Source: Chloroflexota bacterium
GTDB lineage: Bacteria; Chloroflexota; Anaerolineae; Anaerolineales; Villigracilaceae
Direction of reading: 5' to 3'
NCBI GenBank assembly: GCA_013388685.1
Contig: JACAET010000012.1
Location: 1 to 49,813 of the forward strand
Length of the DNA: 49,813 nt
Part shown: positions 1 to 7,468 of the stretch, in pieces
How the letters are laid out: each line of letters opens with the position of its first letter
Position numbering within the stretch: the first letter of the stretch is position 1
Notes under the pieces: model-generated
Databases searched by the model: none
Told to the model about the DNA's origin: nothing
The model's input: the letters and a program-made list of their open reading frames with translations, nothing else
Made by a program: the position numbers and the translations under genes

Positions 1-159
1 GGACAGGTCGAGTTGACTGTCCCGTTTCCTGCGGGCGCGCATGTGACGGTTTTTGTGGTGGATGCGGGCGATACCTTTGCCGATTTGCTCTACGCTTCGC
101 AAGGCACTCTCGATTTTTGGGACAACCCGCTGGATGACGAGGATTGGAACAATGCCTGA
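1..159 (+). CDS. Antitoxin-like small protein, C-terminal part only
   Basis: The reading frame is open from the first base and stops at 157-159, so only the last 52 residues are present. The visible end is acidic and rich in Asp, Trp and Asn (it closes with DFWDNPLDDEDWNNA). This FWDNxxDD type of tail is common in small antitoxins encoded just upstream of PemK/MazF or PIN toxins; that is family knowledge recalled, not searched. The stop overlaps the start of the next gene (ATG at 152), the coupled arrangement usual for toxin-antitoxin pairs. Its presumed role is to bind and neutralise the toxin and to repress the operon. The DNA-binding part, if any, lies outside the window. Another kind of small protein cannot be excluded. 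Confidence 0.5.
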   Translation, partial: GQVELTVPFPAGAHVTVFVVDAGDTFADLLYASQGTLDFWDNPLDDEDWNNA

Positions 160-346
160 GCAAGGGGATATTCTGCTTGTACCGATTCCATTTACCGACC
201 TTTCATCGCAGAAACGGCGGCCTGTCATTGTGGACAAGATTTACGCGATTTCCAAGTCCATTGTGGTCAAGACGTTTGGTCGGGTGAATGAGAAAGTGAT
301 GGAGCGCATTCGGAGCGAGTTGCAGAGTTTGACGGCAAAGAAATAA
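152..346 (+). pseudogene. MazF/PemK-family toxin with internal deletion
   Basis: The frame from ATG 152 gives 64 residues. Residues 1-24 match the N-terminus of PemK/MazF endoribonucleases (GDILLVPIPFTDLSSQKRRP), and residues 26-55 match the C-terminal third (VDKIYAISKSIVVKTFGRV). The central 40-50 residues, normally carrying the middle beta strands between these blocks, are missing, and the two blocks are joined in frame. Family members are usually about 105-120 residues. The start overlaps the end of the upstream antitoxin-like gene by 8 bases. MazF enzymes cleave mRNA at short motifs; this version probably cannot fold as the usual barrel and is best read as a decayed toxin. A longer frame opens at 53 but is only the shadow of the upstream gene. 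Confidence 0.6.
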
Positions 347-562
347 TTGGCTTGTGGTTGCAAAAAACCCGTCCTGTTATTCGGCGGGCGTGGGTGTGGG
401 GAGAAAGAAAGGATGAAGGATGAAATATGAAGGATGAATGGGGGGACGGCACGCAAATGGGAGTCGCTTCGGGCGGGCTGGTCCGTGCGGAGGAGGGAGT
501 TGTGAGAAAAAGCAAAAGGTAAAGAGCGAATGAGAAAATCCTCATTCCAGATTGACATGAAT
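347..562. other. Non-coding stretch with short direct repeats
   Basis: No convincing gene is seen between the toxin remnant and the ABC transporter ATPase gene, which ends here from the other strand. At about 408-440 the word GGATGAA occurs three times in close succession, separated by a few bases, a purine-rich patch that could be a slippage-prone repeat. No clear terminator with a T-run was found for the transporter operon. Confidence 0.4.
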
Positions 563-1327
563 TCATCGCTCCCCGGAACGGTAGCGTTCGATCAGCGCCT
601 TTGTACGCGGGTCCTGGGGCTGGCTGAAGAGGACATCGGGCTTCGCCTCTTCGATGATTTGACCGTCTGCCATCACAAGGACGCGATCCGCCACTTCGCG
701 GGCGAAGCCCATTTCGTGCGTGACAACCAGCATGGTCATGCCGTCTTTGGCGACTTTTTGCATAACGTTGAGCACTTCGCCGATCAGTTCGGGGTCGAGG
801 GCGGAGGTGGGTTCGTCGAAGAGCATGACGCGGGGCTGCATGGTCAGGGCGCGGGCGATGGCGACGCGCTGTTTTTGTCCGCCGGAGAGGCGGTTGGGAT
901 ATTCGTCCTTTTTGAAGAGCAAGCCGACGCTGTCGAGGTTTTGTTCGGCGAGTTCGATGGCTTGTTTGCGGTCCATGCCTTTGACCGTGACGGGTCCCTC
1001 GATGACATTCTCCAGCACGCTCATGTGCGGGAAGAGGTTGAACTCCTGAAAGACCATACCCGTCCGCAGGCGGATATCGTGAACTGCCTGACGGTGTTCT
1101 CGCGTTGTGCCGTTGTGAATTTCCACGCGGATGCCATCCACTTCAATGACGCCGCGCGAAGGGTCTTCCAGAAAATTGATACAGCGTAAGAGTGTGCTTT
1201 TCCCGGAACCGCTCCGTCCAATGAGGCAAACCACCTCACGCGGCTGAACCTCGATGGACACATCTTTCAGGACGTGCAACAGTCCAAAATATTTATCGAG
1301 ATTCGAGATTTTGACAATGGGCGCCAT
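563..1327 (-). CDS. Polar amino acid ABC transporter, ATP-binding protein
   Basis: This 254-residue protein is the ATPase of a polar amino acid importer (GlnQ/HisP family) and would sit on the cytoplasmic face of the membrane. The Walker A motif GRSGSGKST is at residues 37-45, followed by a Q-loop ([10 protein letters not shown]), the signature LSGGQKQR, Walker [14 protein letters not shown] and the H-loop THE. The length is normal for the family. The frame is open further upstream, but the ATG at 1327 begins the canonical N-terminus ([15 protein letters not shown]) and lies two bases after the permease stop, so it is chosen. It is the last gene of the binding protein-permease-ATPase operon. 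The substrate cannot be told from the ATPase; glutamine, glutamate or another polar amino acid is likely. Confidence 0.95.
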   Translation of the reverse strand: MAPIVKISNLDKYFGLLHVLKDVSIEVQPREVVCLIGRSGSGKSTLLRCINFLEDPSRGVIEVDGIRVEIHNGTTREHRQAVHDIRLRTGMVFQEFNLFPHMSVLENVIEGPVTVKGMDRKQAIELAEQNLDSVGLLFKKDEYPNRLSGGQKQRVAIARALTMQPRVMLFDEPTSALDPELIGEVLNVMQKVAKDGMTMLVVTHEMGFAREVADRVLVMADGQIIEEAKPDVLFSQPQDPRTKALIERYRSGER

Positions 1328-1329
1328 GA

Positions 1330-2169
1330 TTAACGGTCTCCTTTGGCAAGACGGGCTTCGATGATGCTTTGAACGTAGGTGAGGATGATGGTCATGAGCC
1401 AGTAGAAGACCGCCGCCATGATGAGCGCCTCGAGGTTGTTGAACTGGGCGCGCCCGACGCGGGTGGCGCGCCACATGATTTCGTGGACGAAGCCGGTGGC
1501 GGAAACCAGTGCCGAGTCCTTGGTCATGGCGATGAAGTCGTTGCCGATGGGCGGGATGGCAAAACGCAGCGCCTGCGGCAGGATGATGCGCTTCATCGTC
1601 TGCCAGGGAGTCATGCCGAGCGCCATGGCCGCTTCACGCTGACCGCGTCCGACGGAGGCGAGACCGGCGCGGAAGATTTCGCTCATGTACGCGCCGTAGT
1701 TGAGTCCCAGGGCAATCACGCCGGCGAACAAGCCGGTCAGGACGATGCCCAACTGCGGCAGGGCAAGGAAGAAGAAGAAGATTTGCAGATAGAGAGGCGT
1801 TCCGCGAATGAGGGAAACGTAGAACGTGCTGAGCGCGTAGAAGGGCGGGAATTTGGAGAGCCGTCCCAGCGCGGCAATCAGGGCAAGGACGATCGCCATC
1901 GAAATGGAGAGAAACGAAACCAGAAGAGTCTGCCACACCCCCCCTGCAATAAACGAAAGGTTTTTCTGCATGAATTCCAGGTTGAGCGAAATCGTGCGAA
2001 TGCCGAGGATACTTTGCCCGCTGAAGAGATACACCAGGATGAGGAACAACCCTCCCCATGTGGCAGAGACCCACACGTTGAACTGACGCGATTTACGCAA
2101 TTGCGCTTCGTAGAGAAGTTCGGCGTGCGTTTTTTGCAGGGCGGGGTCTGAATGCATGATGGCGCTCAT
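1330..2169 (-). CDS. Polar amino acid ABC transporter, permease
   Basis: This 279-residue integral membrane protein belongs to the His/Glu/Gln/Arg/opine permease family. A hydrophilic N-terminal tail of about 30 residues precedes about five to six membrane segments. The coupling (EAA) loop is clear: [20 protein letters not shown] followed by AMALGM, which docks on the ATPase. The C-terminal block with [13 protein letters not shown] is typical of the family. Only one permease gene is present, so it probably forms a homodimer. It lies between the binding-protein gene and the ATPase gene, two bases before the latter. An alternative ATG (MHSD) a few codons in is possible. Confidence 0.94.
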   Translation of the reverse strand: MSAIMHSDPALQKTHAELLYEAQLRKSRQFNVWVSATWGGLFLILVYLFSGQSILGIRTISLNLEFMQKNLSFIAGGVWQTLLVSFLSISMAIVLALIAALGRLSKFPPFYALSTFYVSLIRGTPLYLQIFFFFLALPQLGIVLTGLFAGVIALGLNYGAYMSEIFRAGLASVGRGQREAAMALGMTPWQTMKRIILPQALRFAIPPIGNDFIAMTKDSALVSATGFVHEIMWRATRVGRAQFNNLEALIMAAVFYWLMTIILTYVQSIIEARLAKGDR

Positions 2170-2206
2170 GACGCTTTGCTCCTTTCGAAGAAGCCGGGGA
2201 ACGTAG

Positions 2207-2235
2207 AAAAGGGAGGCGGTTACACCCCGCCTCCC
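2207..2235 (-). terminator. Hairpin after the binding-protein gene (attenuator)
   Basis: A perfect 9-base stem (GGGAGGCGG at 2211-2219 with CCGCCTCCC at 2227-2235) with a 7-base loop is followed, on the minus strand, by TTTT. It stands between the binding-protein gene and the permease gene. Such intercistronic stem-loops in binding-protein operons usually protect the upstream message and reduce read-through, so that more binding protein than permease is made. Confidence 0.65.
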
Positions 2236-2253
2236 CGAGATGGAGCGTTGGTC

Positions 2254-3159
2254 CTATTTGGGAGCCTGCGTCAGGTCTTCGCCCAGCCACTTGATAGACA
2301 GGGCAGAGAGGCGTCCGTCGCTGTGCATGGCGGTAAAGATTTTGTTGACCTCTTCGCGCAGACTGTCGGTGGGCAGGCTGGAAGATTTGTCGAACGCCGC
2401 GGCAAGTTCCTCGGAGTAGACCGGCGAACCCAGTTGAACCACCGGGAAGTCAGCCGCAATGTTGGCGTTGACCACCGTCATCGAAGTTACATAACCGACG
2501 AAATCCTCGCGTCCCGCGGCAATGGCTTGCGCACATTCCTGGTCGGTCGGGAGCGGCACAACGGTTACATTTTTAGGCGGCTGGGCATAAATGGACGATT
2601 CGGGCAGGCCCAAGCCCTCGAAATCGCCGCTCAGCCACTGCTCATAGGTGGTGGCGCTTCCGACGCACAGCGCCTGTCCTTCGAGGTCAGCCAGCGAGGT
2701 GATTCCCGCATCGGCACGAACCGCCACCACAGCGGGCGCATAGTAGTACGGCACGCTGAAGTTCAGCACTTGCTGGCGGGCGGTGGTGATGGTCATCGAG
2801 CCGATGCTCACATCCCATTTGTCAGCCCAGTTGCCGGCGGTGATGAGGTCCCAGTCGGGGGTGGCGAAGCAGGTTTCCACGCCAAGCCCCTCGCCCACCG
2901 CCTTCGCCACGTCCACATCGAAGCCCTGCATTTCGGCGGTGGTCAGAGCGTCGGCGGGGCATTTGGTGTCGGCAGGGCGCTGACCGTTGGTGTTGAGGAA
3001 GGATTGCGGTTCATAGTTTGGATCGGTGGAGACGAGAATGTAACCGCGTTGTTTGATCGCGTCCAGCAGCGTCTCCGCCTGTGCTGGTCCTCCTCCGCAG
3101 GCGGTCAGCACGAGAGCAGCAACTATCCCCACTACGAGAACATTGTATAGCTTTTTCAT
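2254..3159 (-). CDS. Extracellular amino acid-binding lipoprotein of ABC importer
   Basis: This 301-residue protein is a family 3 extracellular solute-binding protein. It starts with a lipoprotein signal: MKK, a hydrophobic core, then the lipobox LTAC with the lipidated cysteine at residue 21, followed by a Gly-rich linker. A lipid anchor on the outer face of the single membrane fits a monoderm cell. The body shows the usual family 3 features: an early ILVSTDPNYEPQSF segment, GFDVDVAKAVGEGLG, a TITTARQQVLNFSVPY block, and a C-terminal SIKWLGED. It is the first gene of the importer operon, with a good ribosome-binding site (GGAGGAG) and its own promoter. The ligand is probably a polar amino acid. 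Confidence 0.93.
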   Translation of the reverse strand: MKKLYNVLVVGIVAALVLTACGGGPAQAETLLDAIKQRGYILVSTDPNYEPQSFLNTNGQRPADTKCPADALTTAEMQGFDVDVAKAVGEGLGVETCFATPDWDLITAGNWADKWDVSIGSMTITTARQQVLNFSVPYYYAPAVVAVRADAGITSLADLEGQALCVGSATTYEQWLSGDFEGLGLPESSIYAQPPKNVTVVPLPTDQECAQAIAAGREDFVGYVTSMTVVNANIAADFPVVQLGSPVYSEELAAAFDKSSSLPTDSLREEVNKIFTAMHSDGRLSALSIKWLGEDLTQAPK

Positions 3160-3184
3160 TTCTCCTCCAAAAAATGGAATTGGT

Positions 3185-3205
3185 TAAGGCAATTGGATTG
3201 CCTTA
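3185..3205. promoter_or_regulatory. Perfect 9-base inverted repeat in the transporter leader
   Basis: TAAGGCAAT at 3185-3193 and ATTGCCTTA at 3197-3205 form a perfect palindrome with a 3-base centre. It lies between the predicted promoter and the start of the binding-protein gene, so it could be a repressor operator or a short leader hairpin. No T-run follows, which argues against a terminator. Confidence 0.5.
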
Positions 3206-3217
3206 CGACGTGTTTTA

Positions 3218-3246
3218 AGCATAGACTATTTTCCACAATTCTGCAA
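3218..3246 (-). promoter_or_regulatory. Promoter of the amino acid importer operon
   Basis: On the minus strand a -35 box TTGCAG (3241-3246) is followed after 17 bases by a -10 box TATGCT (3218-3223). Both are one to three changes from the sigma-70 consensus. The palindrome at 3185-3205 lies just downstream of the expected start of transcription. Confidence 0.5.
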
Positions 3247-3248
3247 GG

Positions 3249-3277
3249 TTCAGATACCTTTTTTCGGATGGTAAAAT
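3249..3277 (+). promoter_or_regulatory. Promoter of the SCP2-AOR genes
   Basis: TTCAGA (3249-3254), a 17-base spacer and TAAAAT (3272-3277) form a plausible sigma-70 promoter pointing to the SCP2 gene at 3311. It is back to back with the importer promoter. Confidence 0.4.
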
Positions 3278-3310
3278 TGCAGCATCATCATTGTTTTGGA
3301 GGCATAAAGT

Positions 3311-3721
3311 ATGGCGGCTGTATTTCCGAGTAAGGAATGGCTGGAAGCGCTGGAGACAAGGCTGAACTCCGATGAACGCTATGCGGAGATTGCCAAAAAC
3401 TGGGAGGGCGACCTGTTCTTTTTCATCGAACCGGAGGGAAACCTCAAAGAGCGGCTCACGTTCTATCTGGACCTGTGGCATGGCGCCTGCCGAAAGGTCG
3501 AATATCAGCCCGCGCCCGATTCTCACCCCAACCCCACCTTTACCTTGACTGCTTCATACAATAACATCACTGCCATCCTTTCAGGCAAACTGAATCCCAT
3601 GACTGCCATGATGACCAGCAAGTTGAAGGTCAAGGGCAGTATGGGGTATATGATGCGCAACGTGCCAACCGTGCTGGACTTTGTCCGCGTGGCGCAGGAA
3701 GTGACAAAAGAGATCCTGTAG
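3311..3721 (+). CDS. SCP2 sterol-binding domain protein
   Basis: This 136-residue soluble protein resembles the SCP2 fold found alone in many bacteria, which binds lipids or acyl-CoA in a hydrophobic tunnel. Typical features are the central LTFYLDLWHGACRKVEY segment and the later block with AILSGKLNPMTAMMTSKLKV and KGSMGYMM, where SCP2 proteins carry their conserved G-x-x-(N/D)-x-x-x-A/M-(x)-G-K-x-K-x-x-G pattern. The start is supported by TTGGAGG seven to eight bases upstream. The aldehyde oxidoreductase gene begins 30 bases after its stop, so the two are probably co-transcribed. A link between a lipid or acyl carrier and aldehyde oxidation is possible but unproven. Confidence 0.8.
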   Translation: MAAVFPSKEWLEALETRLNSDERYAEIAKNWEGDLFFFIEPEGNLKERLTFYLDLWHGACRKVEYQPAPDSHPNPTFTLTASYNNITAILSGKLNPMTAMMTSKLKVKGSMGYMMRNVPTVLDFVRVAQEVTKEIL

Positions 3722-3751
3722 GGCAATTTTCCTGTTGCCTCATGTCATCCT

Positions 3752-5572
3752 ATGCAGCCCATCCTCAAAATTAACCTGACTACGGCGCAGACCGAAGAAT
3801 ACATTGTTCCCGAACGCTGGACAAGGGACTTTTTGGGCGGCGCATCACTTGCTGCCCGCATTCTGTATGAATATCTGACACCTGACCTGGACCCGCTCTC
3901 ACCCGAAGCGCCTCTGCTCTTTATGACGGGTCCGCTGACCGGTACATCCGGTCCCACAACGGGACGCTTCGTCATCTGCGGAAAGAGCCCGGCAACCGGT
4001 CTCTGGGCGGAATCCAACATTGGGGGCTTTTGGGGACCCGAACTGCGAAAAGCCGGCTACGACGGGTTGTGGATTACGGGAAAGGCTTCCGAGCCGGTGG
4101 TTCTCTGGTTAAACGGGAACAGGCTCGAGGTCCGACCGGCGGCGCATTTGTGGGGGATGGAAACCTATACAGCGCAGGAGAAGGTCAAAGAGGAGATTGG
4201 CGTCAAATCTGCCCGAGTCTGCGTGATTGGTCCGGCGGGAGAGCGGGGCGTGCTGTTTGCTTCGATCATGTGTGACCATGGCCGCATGGCTGGGCGGACA
4301 GGCTTAGGTGCGGTGATGGGATCGAAAAATCTCAAGGCGGTGGCGGTGCACGGAGAAGGGGAAATCCCCGTGTTCGATCTGGCGCGATATAAAGTGTTGC
4401 GTTCGGAGGCAAACCGCAAATTGCGCGAGGATAACGAAGCGAAAGTGCTTCGTGAATTGGGAACGGCAAGCGCGGCAAATTATGCGGAATATCTCGGCGC
4501 GATGCCGGTCAAGTATTTTTCGAGGGGGTCATTTCCGGCTGTGGATGAGGTTTCCGGCGCGAAAATGACGGAAAGTATTCTGGTGGGGCAGAGCGCCTGT
4601 CAGGGGTGTGTGATTGCCTGCGGGCGGGTGGTGAAACTGCCGGGTGAGTCGGTGAAGCGCAAAGGTCCCGAACATGAGACGATGGTCGGCTTTGGCGCGA
4701 ATCTGTTGAACGATAATCTGCCGTCCATTGTGGCGCTGGGCGAATTGTGTGACCGCTATGGCATGGATACGATCAGCACGAGCAACACCATTGGGCTGGC
4801 GTTTTCTTTGTACGAAAAGGGAGTGATTACGAAGGAGGACACGGGCGGTATCGAGTTGAACTGGGGCGACGTGAATGCGATTGAGCAGCTTGTGCGCCTG
4901 ACGGCTTCGCGCCAGGGGTTTGGCGATTTGCTGGCGCTCGGCTCGAAACGCTTCGGCGCGCACTTCGGCGCCGAAGAGGAAGCCGTGCAGGTAAACGGCC
5001 TCGAGGTTGCGTATCATGATCCGCGCGGGGTGTCGGGTATGGCGCTTTCTTATGCGACCAGTCCGCGCGGGGCATGCCACAACCAGTCCGATTACTTCTT
5101 TGTAGATTGGGGTCATTCGCGCGAAGAAATCGGCATCGAGTTCATGGATCGTCACGCGCAGGCAGAGAAAGCCGCTAATGTCGCCCGCCATCAGAATTGG
5201 CGCTCGGTGGATAACGCCCTCGTGACTTGTATCTTTGCCAATGTGGGTGCGCTGGAAAAGGCGGACCTCATCAACGCCGCCTGCGGGCTGGACTGGTCGG
5301 TGGCGGAATTGATGAGGTTCGGTGAACGCTCGTGGAATTTGAAGCGCGCCATCAATAACCGTATGGGGTTGACCGCTCGAAACGATATATTGCCGAAGGC
5401 GTTACTGACTCCCATGCCCGATGGCGGCTCGGCGGGATTTGTTCCGGATATCGAAGGAATGCTCTTCGCGTATTATGCCGTGCGCGGCTGGGACGAGGCG
5501 ACCGGCAAACCGACACGCGAGAAGTTGACCGACTTGGGGCTGGAGGATGTGGCGCGGGATTTGTGGGGGTAA
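3752..5572 (+). CDS. Aldehyde:ferredoxin oxidoreductase (tungsten/molybdenum)
   Basis: This 606-residue enzyme oxidises aldehydes to acids with ferredoxin as electron acceptor, using a bis-pterin tungsten or molybdenum centre and one 4Fe-4S cluster in the cytoplasm. The N-terminal pterin-binding domain is clear (GPLTGTSGPTTGRF, then ESNIGGFWGPELRKAGYDG, IGPAGERGVLFASIMCDHGR). The cluster cysteines are C283, C286 and C290 (CQGCVIAC) plus C493, matching the spacing of the Pyrococcus furiosus enzyme. Length is normal. No separate small ferredoxin-like subunit gene is adjacent. No good ribosome-binding site precedes ATG 3752, so it may be translated by coupling with the SCP2 gene. The aldehyde substrate cannot be assigned. 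Confidence 0.93.
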   Translation: MQPILKINLTTAQTEEYIVPERWTRDFLGGASLAARILYEYLTPDLDPLSPEAPLLFMTGPLTGTSGPTTGRFVICGKSPATGLWAESNIGGFWGPELRKAGYDGLWITGKASEPVVLWLNGNRLEVRPAAHLWGMETYTAQEKVKEEIGVKSARVCVIGPAGERGVLFASIMCDHGRMAGRTGLGAVMGSKNLKAVAVHGEGEIPVFDLARYKVLRSEANRKLREDNEAKVLRELGTASAANYAEYLGAMPVKYFSRGSFPAVDEVSGAKMTESILVGQSACQGCVIACGRVVKLPGESVKRKGPEHETMVGFGANLLNDNLPSIVALGELCDRYGMDTISTSNTIGLAFSLYEKGVITKEDTGGIELNWGDVNAIEQLVRLTASRQGFGDLLALGSKRFGAHFGAEEEAVQVNGLEVAYHDPRGVSGMALSYATSPRGACHNQSDYFFVDWGHSREEIGIEFMDRHAQAEKAANVARHQNWRSVDNALVTCIFANVGALEKADLINAACGLDWSVAELMRFGERSWNLKRAINNRMGLTARNDILPKALLTPMPDGGSAGFVPDIEGMLFAYYAVRGWDEATGKPTREKLTDLGLEDVARDLWG

Positions 5573-5622
5573 ACACCGTTTGATTTTTGTAAGAGACAGG
5601 CGGTAAGAGGCGGCCCTTGCAG

Positions 5623-5628
5623 TACAAT
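5623..5628 (+). promoter_or_regulatory. Possible -10 box of nnr
   Basis: TACAAT lies 23 bases before the nnr start, in the 79-base gap after the AOR gene. No convincing -35 box was seen at the right distance, so the call is tentative. Confidence 0.3.
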
Positions 5629-5651
5629 TCCCGCACTCATTGGAGAGAACC

Positions 5652-7271
5652 ATGAAACTTGTCACTGTCACACAAATGCAGGCAATCGAAAAGGAAGCCG
5701 ATTCCAACGGCTTGACCTATGATCAGATGATGGAAAATGCCGGTCAGGGGCTGGCAGATGTGATCCTGAATCTGTTCGTTGACGAACCCGAACCCGAAGC
5801 GGCCGGCTTGGTGGGGCCGGGTAACAACGGCGGCGACACGCTGGTCGCGTTGACCGCTCTGCTCGAAGAAGGCTGGAAGGCAAAGGCATATCTCGTCAAG
5901 CGCAAAAAGGACGCGCTCGTCAAACGCTTCATCGAAGCGGGCGGCGAGGTCATTGCCGGCGAAAATGCCTTCGAAAAACTGGCGGAAGCCATCGAAACGG
6001 CGGAAGTCCTGCTCGATGGCGTGCTTGGCACGGGCGTCAAACTGCCCTTGAAAAAGGATGTCGCCGAACTGCTCGCGGAGGTCAACGATATTCTGGACAG
6101 CCTGGAAGAGGAGGCGCCCCTTGTGGTGGCTGTGGATTGCCCCAGCGGCGTGGACTGCGACAGCGGCGAAGTGGCGGAAGAAGTCATCCCCGCCGACATC
6201 ACTGTCACGATGGCGGCGGTCAAACAGGGGCTGGTGAAACTGCCCGCCTTCGAATATGTGGGCGAACTCAAAGCAGTGGACATCGGTCTGCCTGCAGATT
6301 TGCCCTCCCTGCAGGCGGTCACCACCGAAGTTGCAGAGGAAGAGTCCGTTGCCGCGCTGCTGCCGGAGCGTCCGCTTGAGGCGCACAAAGGCACGTTCGG
6401 CACGGCGCTCATCGCGGCAGGGTCGGTCAATTTTACAGGAGCCGCCCTGCTGGCGGGTGAGGCGGCGTACCGCGTCGGCGCGGGGCTGGTGACGCTGGCG
6501 GTGCCGGCTCCCCTGCACGGGGCGCTGGCGGGTCAATTCCCCGAAGCGACCTGGGTTCTGCTTCCACACGAAGCGGGGCGCATCTCTGAAACTGCCTCGG
6601 ATGTGCTGGCAAAAAATTTCGAGAAAGCCAGCGCCCTGTTGATCGGTCCTGGCTTTGGAACTGAAGCGACCACCAAAGTCTTCCTCGAAGACCTGCTTGC
6701 GGGCAGGTCGGCGCAGAAAAAGGCTCCAGCGCGGATCGGGTTCATTCATCAGGAAAACAGCCCAACGTCTGAGAGTGAAGCGAAACTTCCGCCGCTGGTG
6801 ATTGACGCAGACGGGCTGAAGCTGCTGGCGCAAATCAAAGACTGGGCGTCGAAACTCCCCCCGCTTTCCATCCTCACGCCACACCCCGGTGAAATGTCTG
6901 TGCTGACGGGGTTGTCGAAGGAGGAAATTCAGGAGAACCGTCAAACGGTGGCGCTGAAATATGCGAAGGAATGGGGGCATGTGGTGGTGTTGAAGGGCGC
7001 TTTCACGCTGATTGCCGCCCCCGATGGACGCCTGACCCTCATCCCTGTTGCCACGCCTGCCCTTGCTCGCGCTGGGACAGGCGATGTTCTGGCGGGACTG
7101 ATTGTGGGACTGCGCGCTCAGGGCTTGGAACCCTACGACTCTGCCGTCGCCGGAGCCTGGATCCACGCCCAAGCCGGGCTCTACGCTGCCGACGACCTGG
7201 GCACCACCGCTTCTGTGCTGGCAAGCGACGTTTTGAACTCGGTGCCGGATGTGTTGAGTGATCTCGAGTAA
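5652..7271 (+). CDS. nnr: Bifunctional NAD(P)H-hydrate repair enzyme Nnr
   Basis: This 539-residue protein joins two metabolite-repair domains. The N-terminal YjeF_N domain (about 1-215) is the NAD(P)HX epimerase, with the loop GPGNNGGDT, DGVLGTGVKLPL and VAVDCPSGVDCDSG. The C-terminal ribokinase-like domain (about 235-535) is the ADP-dependent NAD(P)HX dehydratase, with HKGTFGTALIAAGS, LLIGPGFG, LVIDADGLKLL, LTPHPGEMSVLTG and the catalytic RAGTGDVLAG. Together they restore hydrated NADH and NADPH. The ATG at 5652 follows TTGGAGAG; an in-frame TTG at 5640 is less likely because it would lie in the ribosome-binding site. An insertion of about 25 residues (around 355-380) before LVIDADG is longer than usual. 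The gene faces the SPFH gene across a terminator and repeat region. Confidence 0.95.
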   Translation: MKLVTVTQMQAIEKEADSNGLTYDQMMENAGQGLADVILNLFVDEPEPEAAGLVGPGNNGGDTLVALTALLEEGWKAKAYLVKRKKDALVKRFIEAGGEVIAGENAFEKLAEAIETAEVLLDGVLGTGVKLPLKKDVAELLAEVNDILDSLEEEAPLVVAVDCPSGVDCDSGEVAEEVIPADITVTMAAVKQGLVKLPAFEYVGELKAVDIGLPADLPSLQAVTTEVAEEESVAALLPERPLEAHKGTFGTALIAAGSVNFTGAALLAGEAAYRVGAGLVTLAVPAPLHGALAGQFPEATWVLLPHEAGRISETASDVLAKNFEKASALLIGPGFGTEATTKVFLEDLLAGRSAQKKAPARIGFIHQENSPTSESEAKLPPLVIDADGLKLLAQIKDWASKLPPLSILTPHPGEMSVLTGLSKEEIQENRQTVALKYAKEWGHVVVLKGAFTLIAAPDGRLTLIPVATPALARAGTGDVLAGLIVGLRAQGLEPYDSAVAGAWIHAQAGLYAADDLGTTASVLASDVLNSVPDVLSDLE

Positions 7272-7328
7272 CAGTCGCAGGTTTGCAGGTTAGAACGTTC
7301 CCACTTTCAAACGTTTCACCCCCGAATC

Positions 7329-7364
7329 AAAAAGAGGAGCCTGCGCCACAGACTCCTCTTTTCA
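7329..7364. terminator. Bidirectional terminator between nnr and the SPFH gene
   Basis: AAAAGAGGAG (7330-7339) pairs with CTCCTCTTTT (7353-7362) around a 13-base loop. The A-run on one arm and the T-run on the other let it act in both directions, which suits the two convergent genes. Confidence 0.8.
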
Positions 7365-7366
7365 TA

Positions 7367-7452
7367 GACTTACGCATAATAGACGTTCTCTAACGTCGCT
7401 TACACAATCCGCACGTTAGAGAACGCGCTCTACGCAAGGTTTTGCGTAAGTC
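7367..7452. repeat. Composite palindromic repeat (REP-like)
   Basis: The outer arms GACTTACGCA (7367-7376) and TGCGTAAGTC (7443-7452) are exact inverted copies. Inside lie two opposed copies of a shorter element: GACGTTCTCTAACGTC at 7382-7397, and on the minus strand GCGTAGAGCGCGTTCTCTAA with CGTGC, at 7411-7435. The whole 86 bases can fold into a long hairpin. The inner element recurs near 10603 and 40328, so this is a dispersed repeat rather than a simple terminator. Confidence 0.65.
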
Positions 7453-7468
7453 CTATTTCATTTACCCA

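Noticed and set aside
1369..2151. Plus-strand frame opposite the permease gene
   Set aside because: Shadow frame with charged low-complexity sequence; the permease with EAA motif is the real gene.
3160..3310. Riboswitch in the importer leader
   Set aside because: Only a single short palindrome is seen; no multi-stem aptamer with known conserved bases was recognised.
5637..7172. Minus-strand frame of 511 codons opposite nnr
   Set aside because: Low-quality composition rich in Arg, Gln, His and Phe, with no motif; the plus strand encodes a complete Nnr.
7367..7452. CRISPR repeat
   Set aside because: Copies are inverted and scattered, without regular spacers; no cas gene is present.
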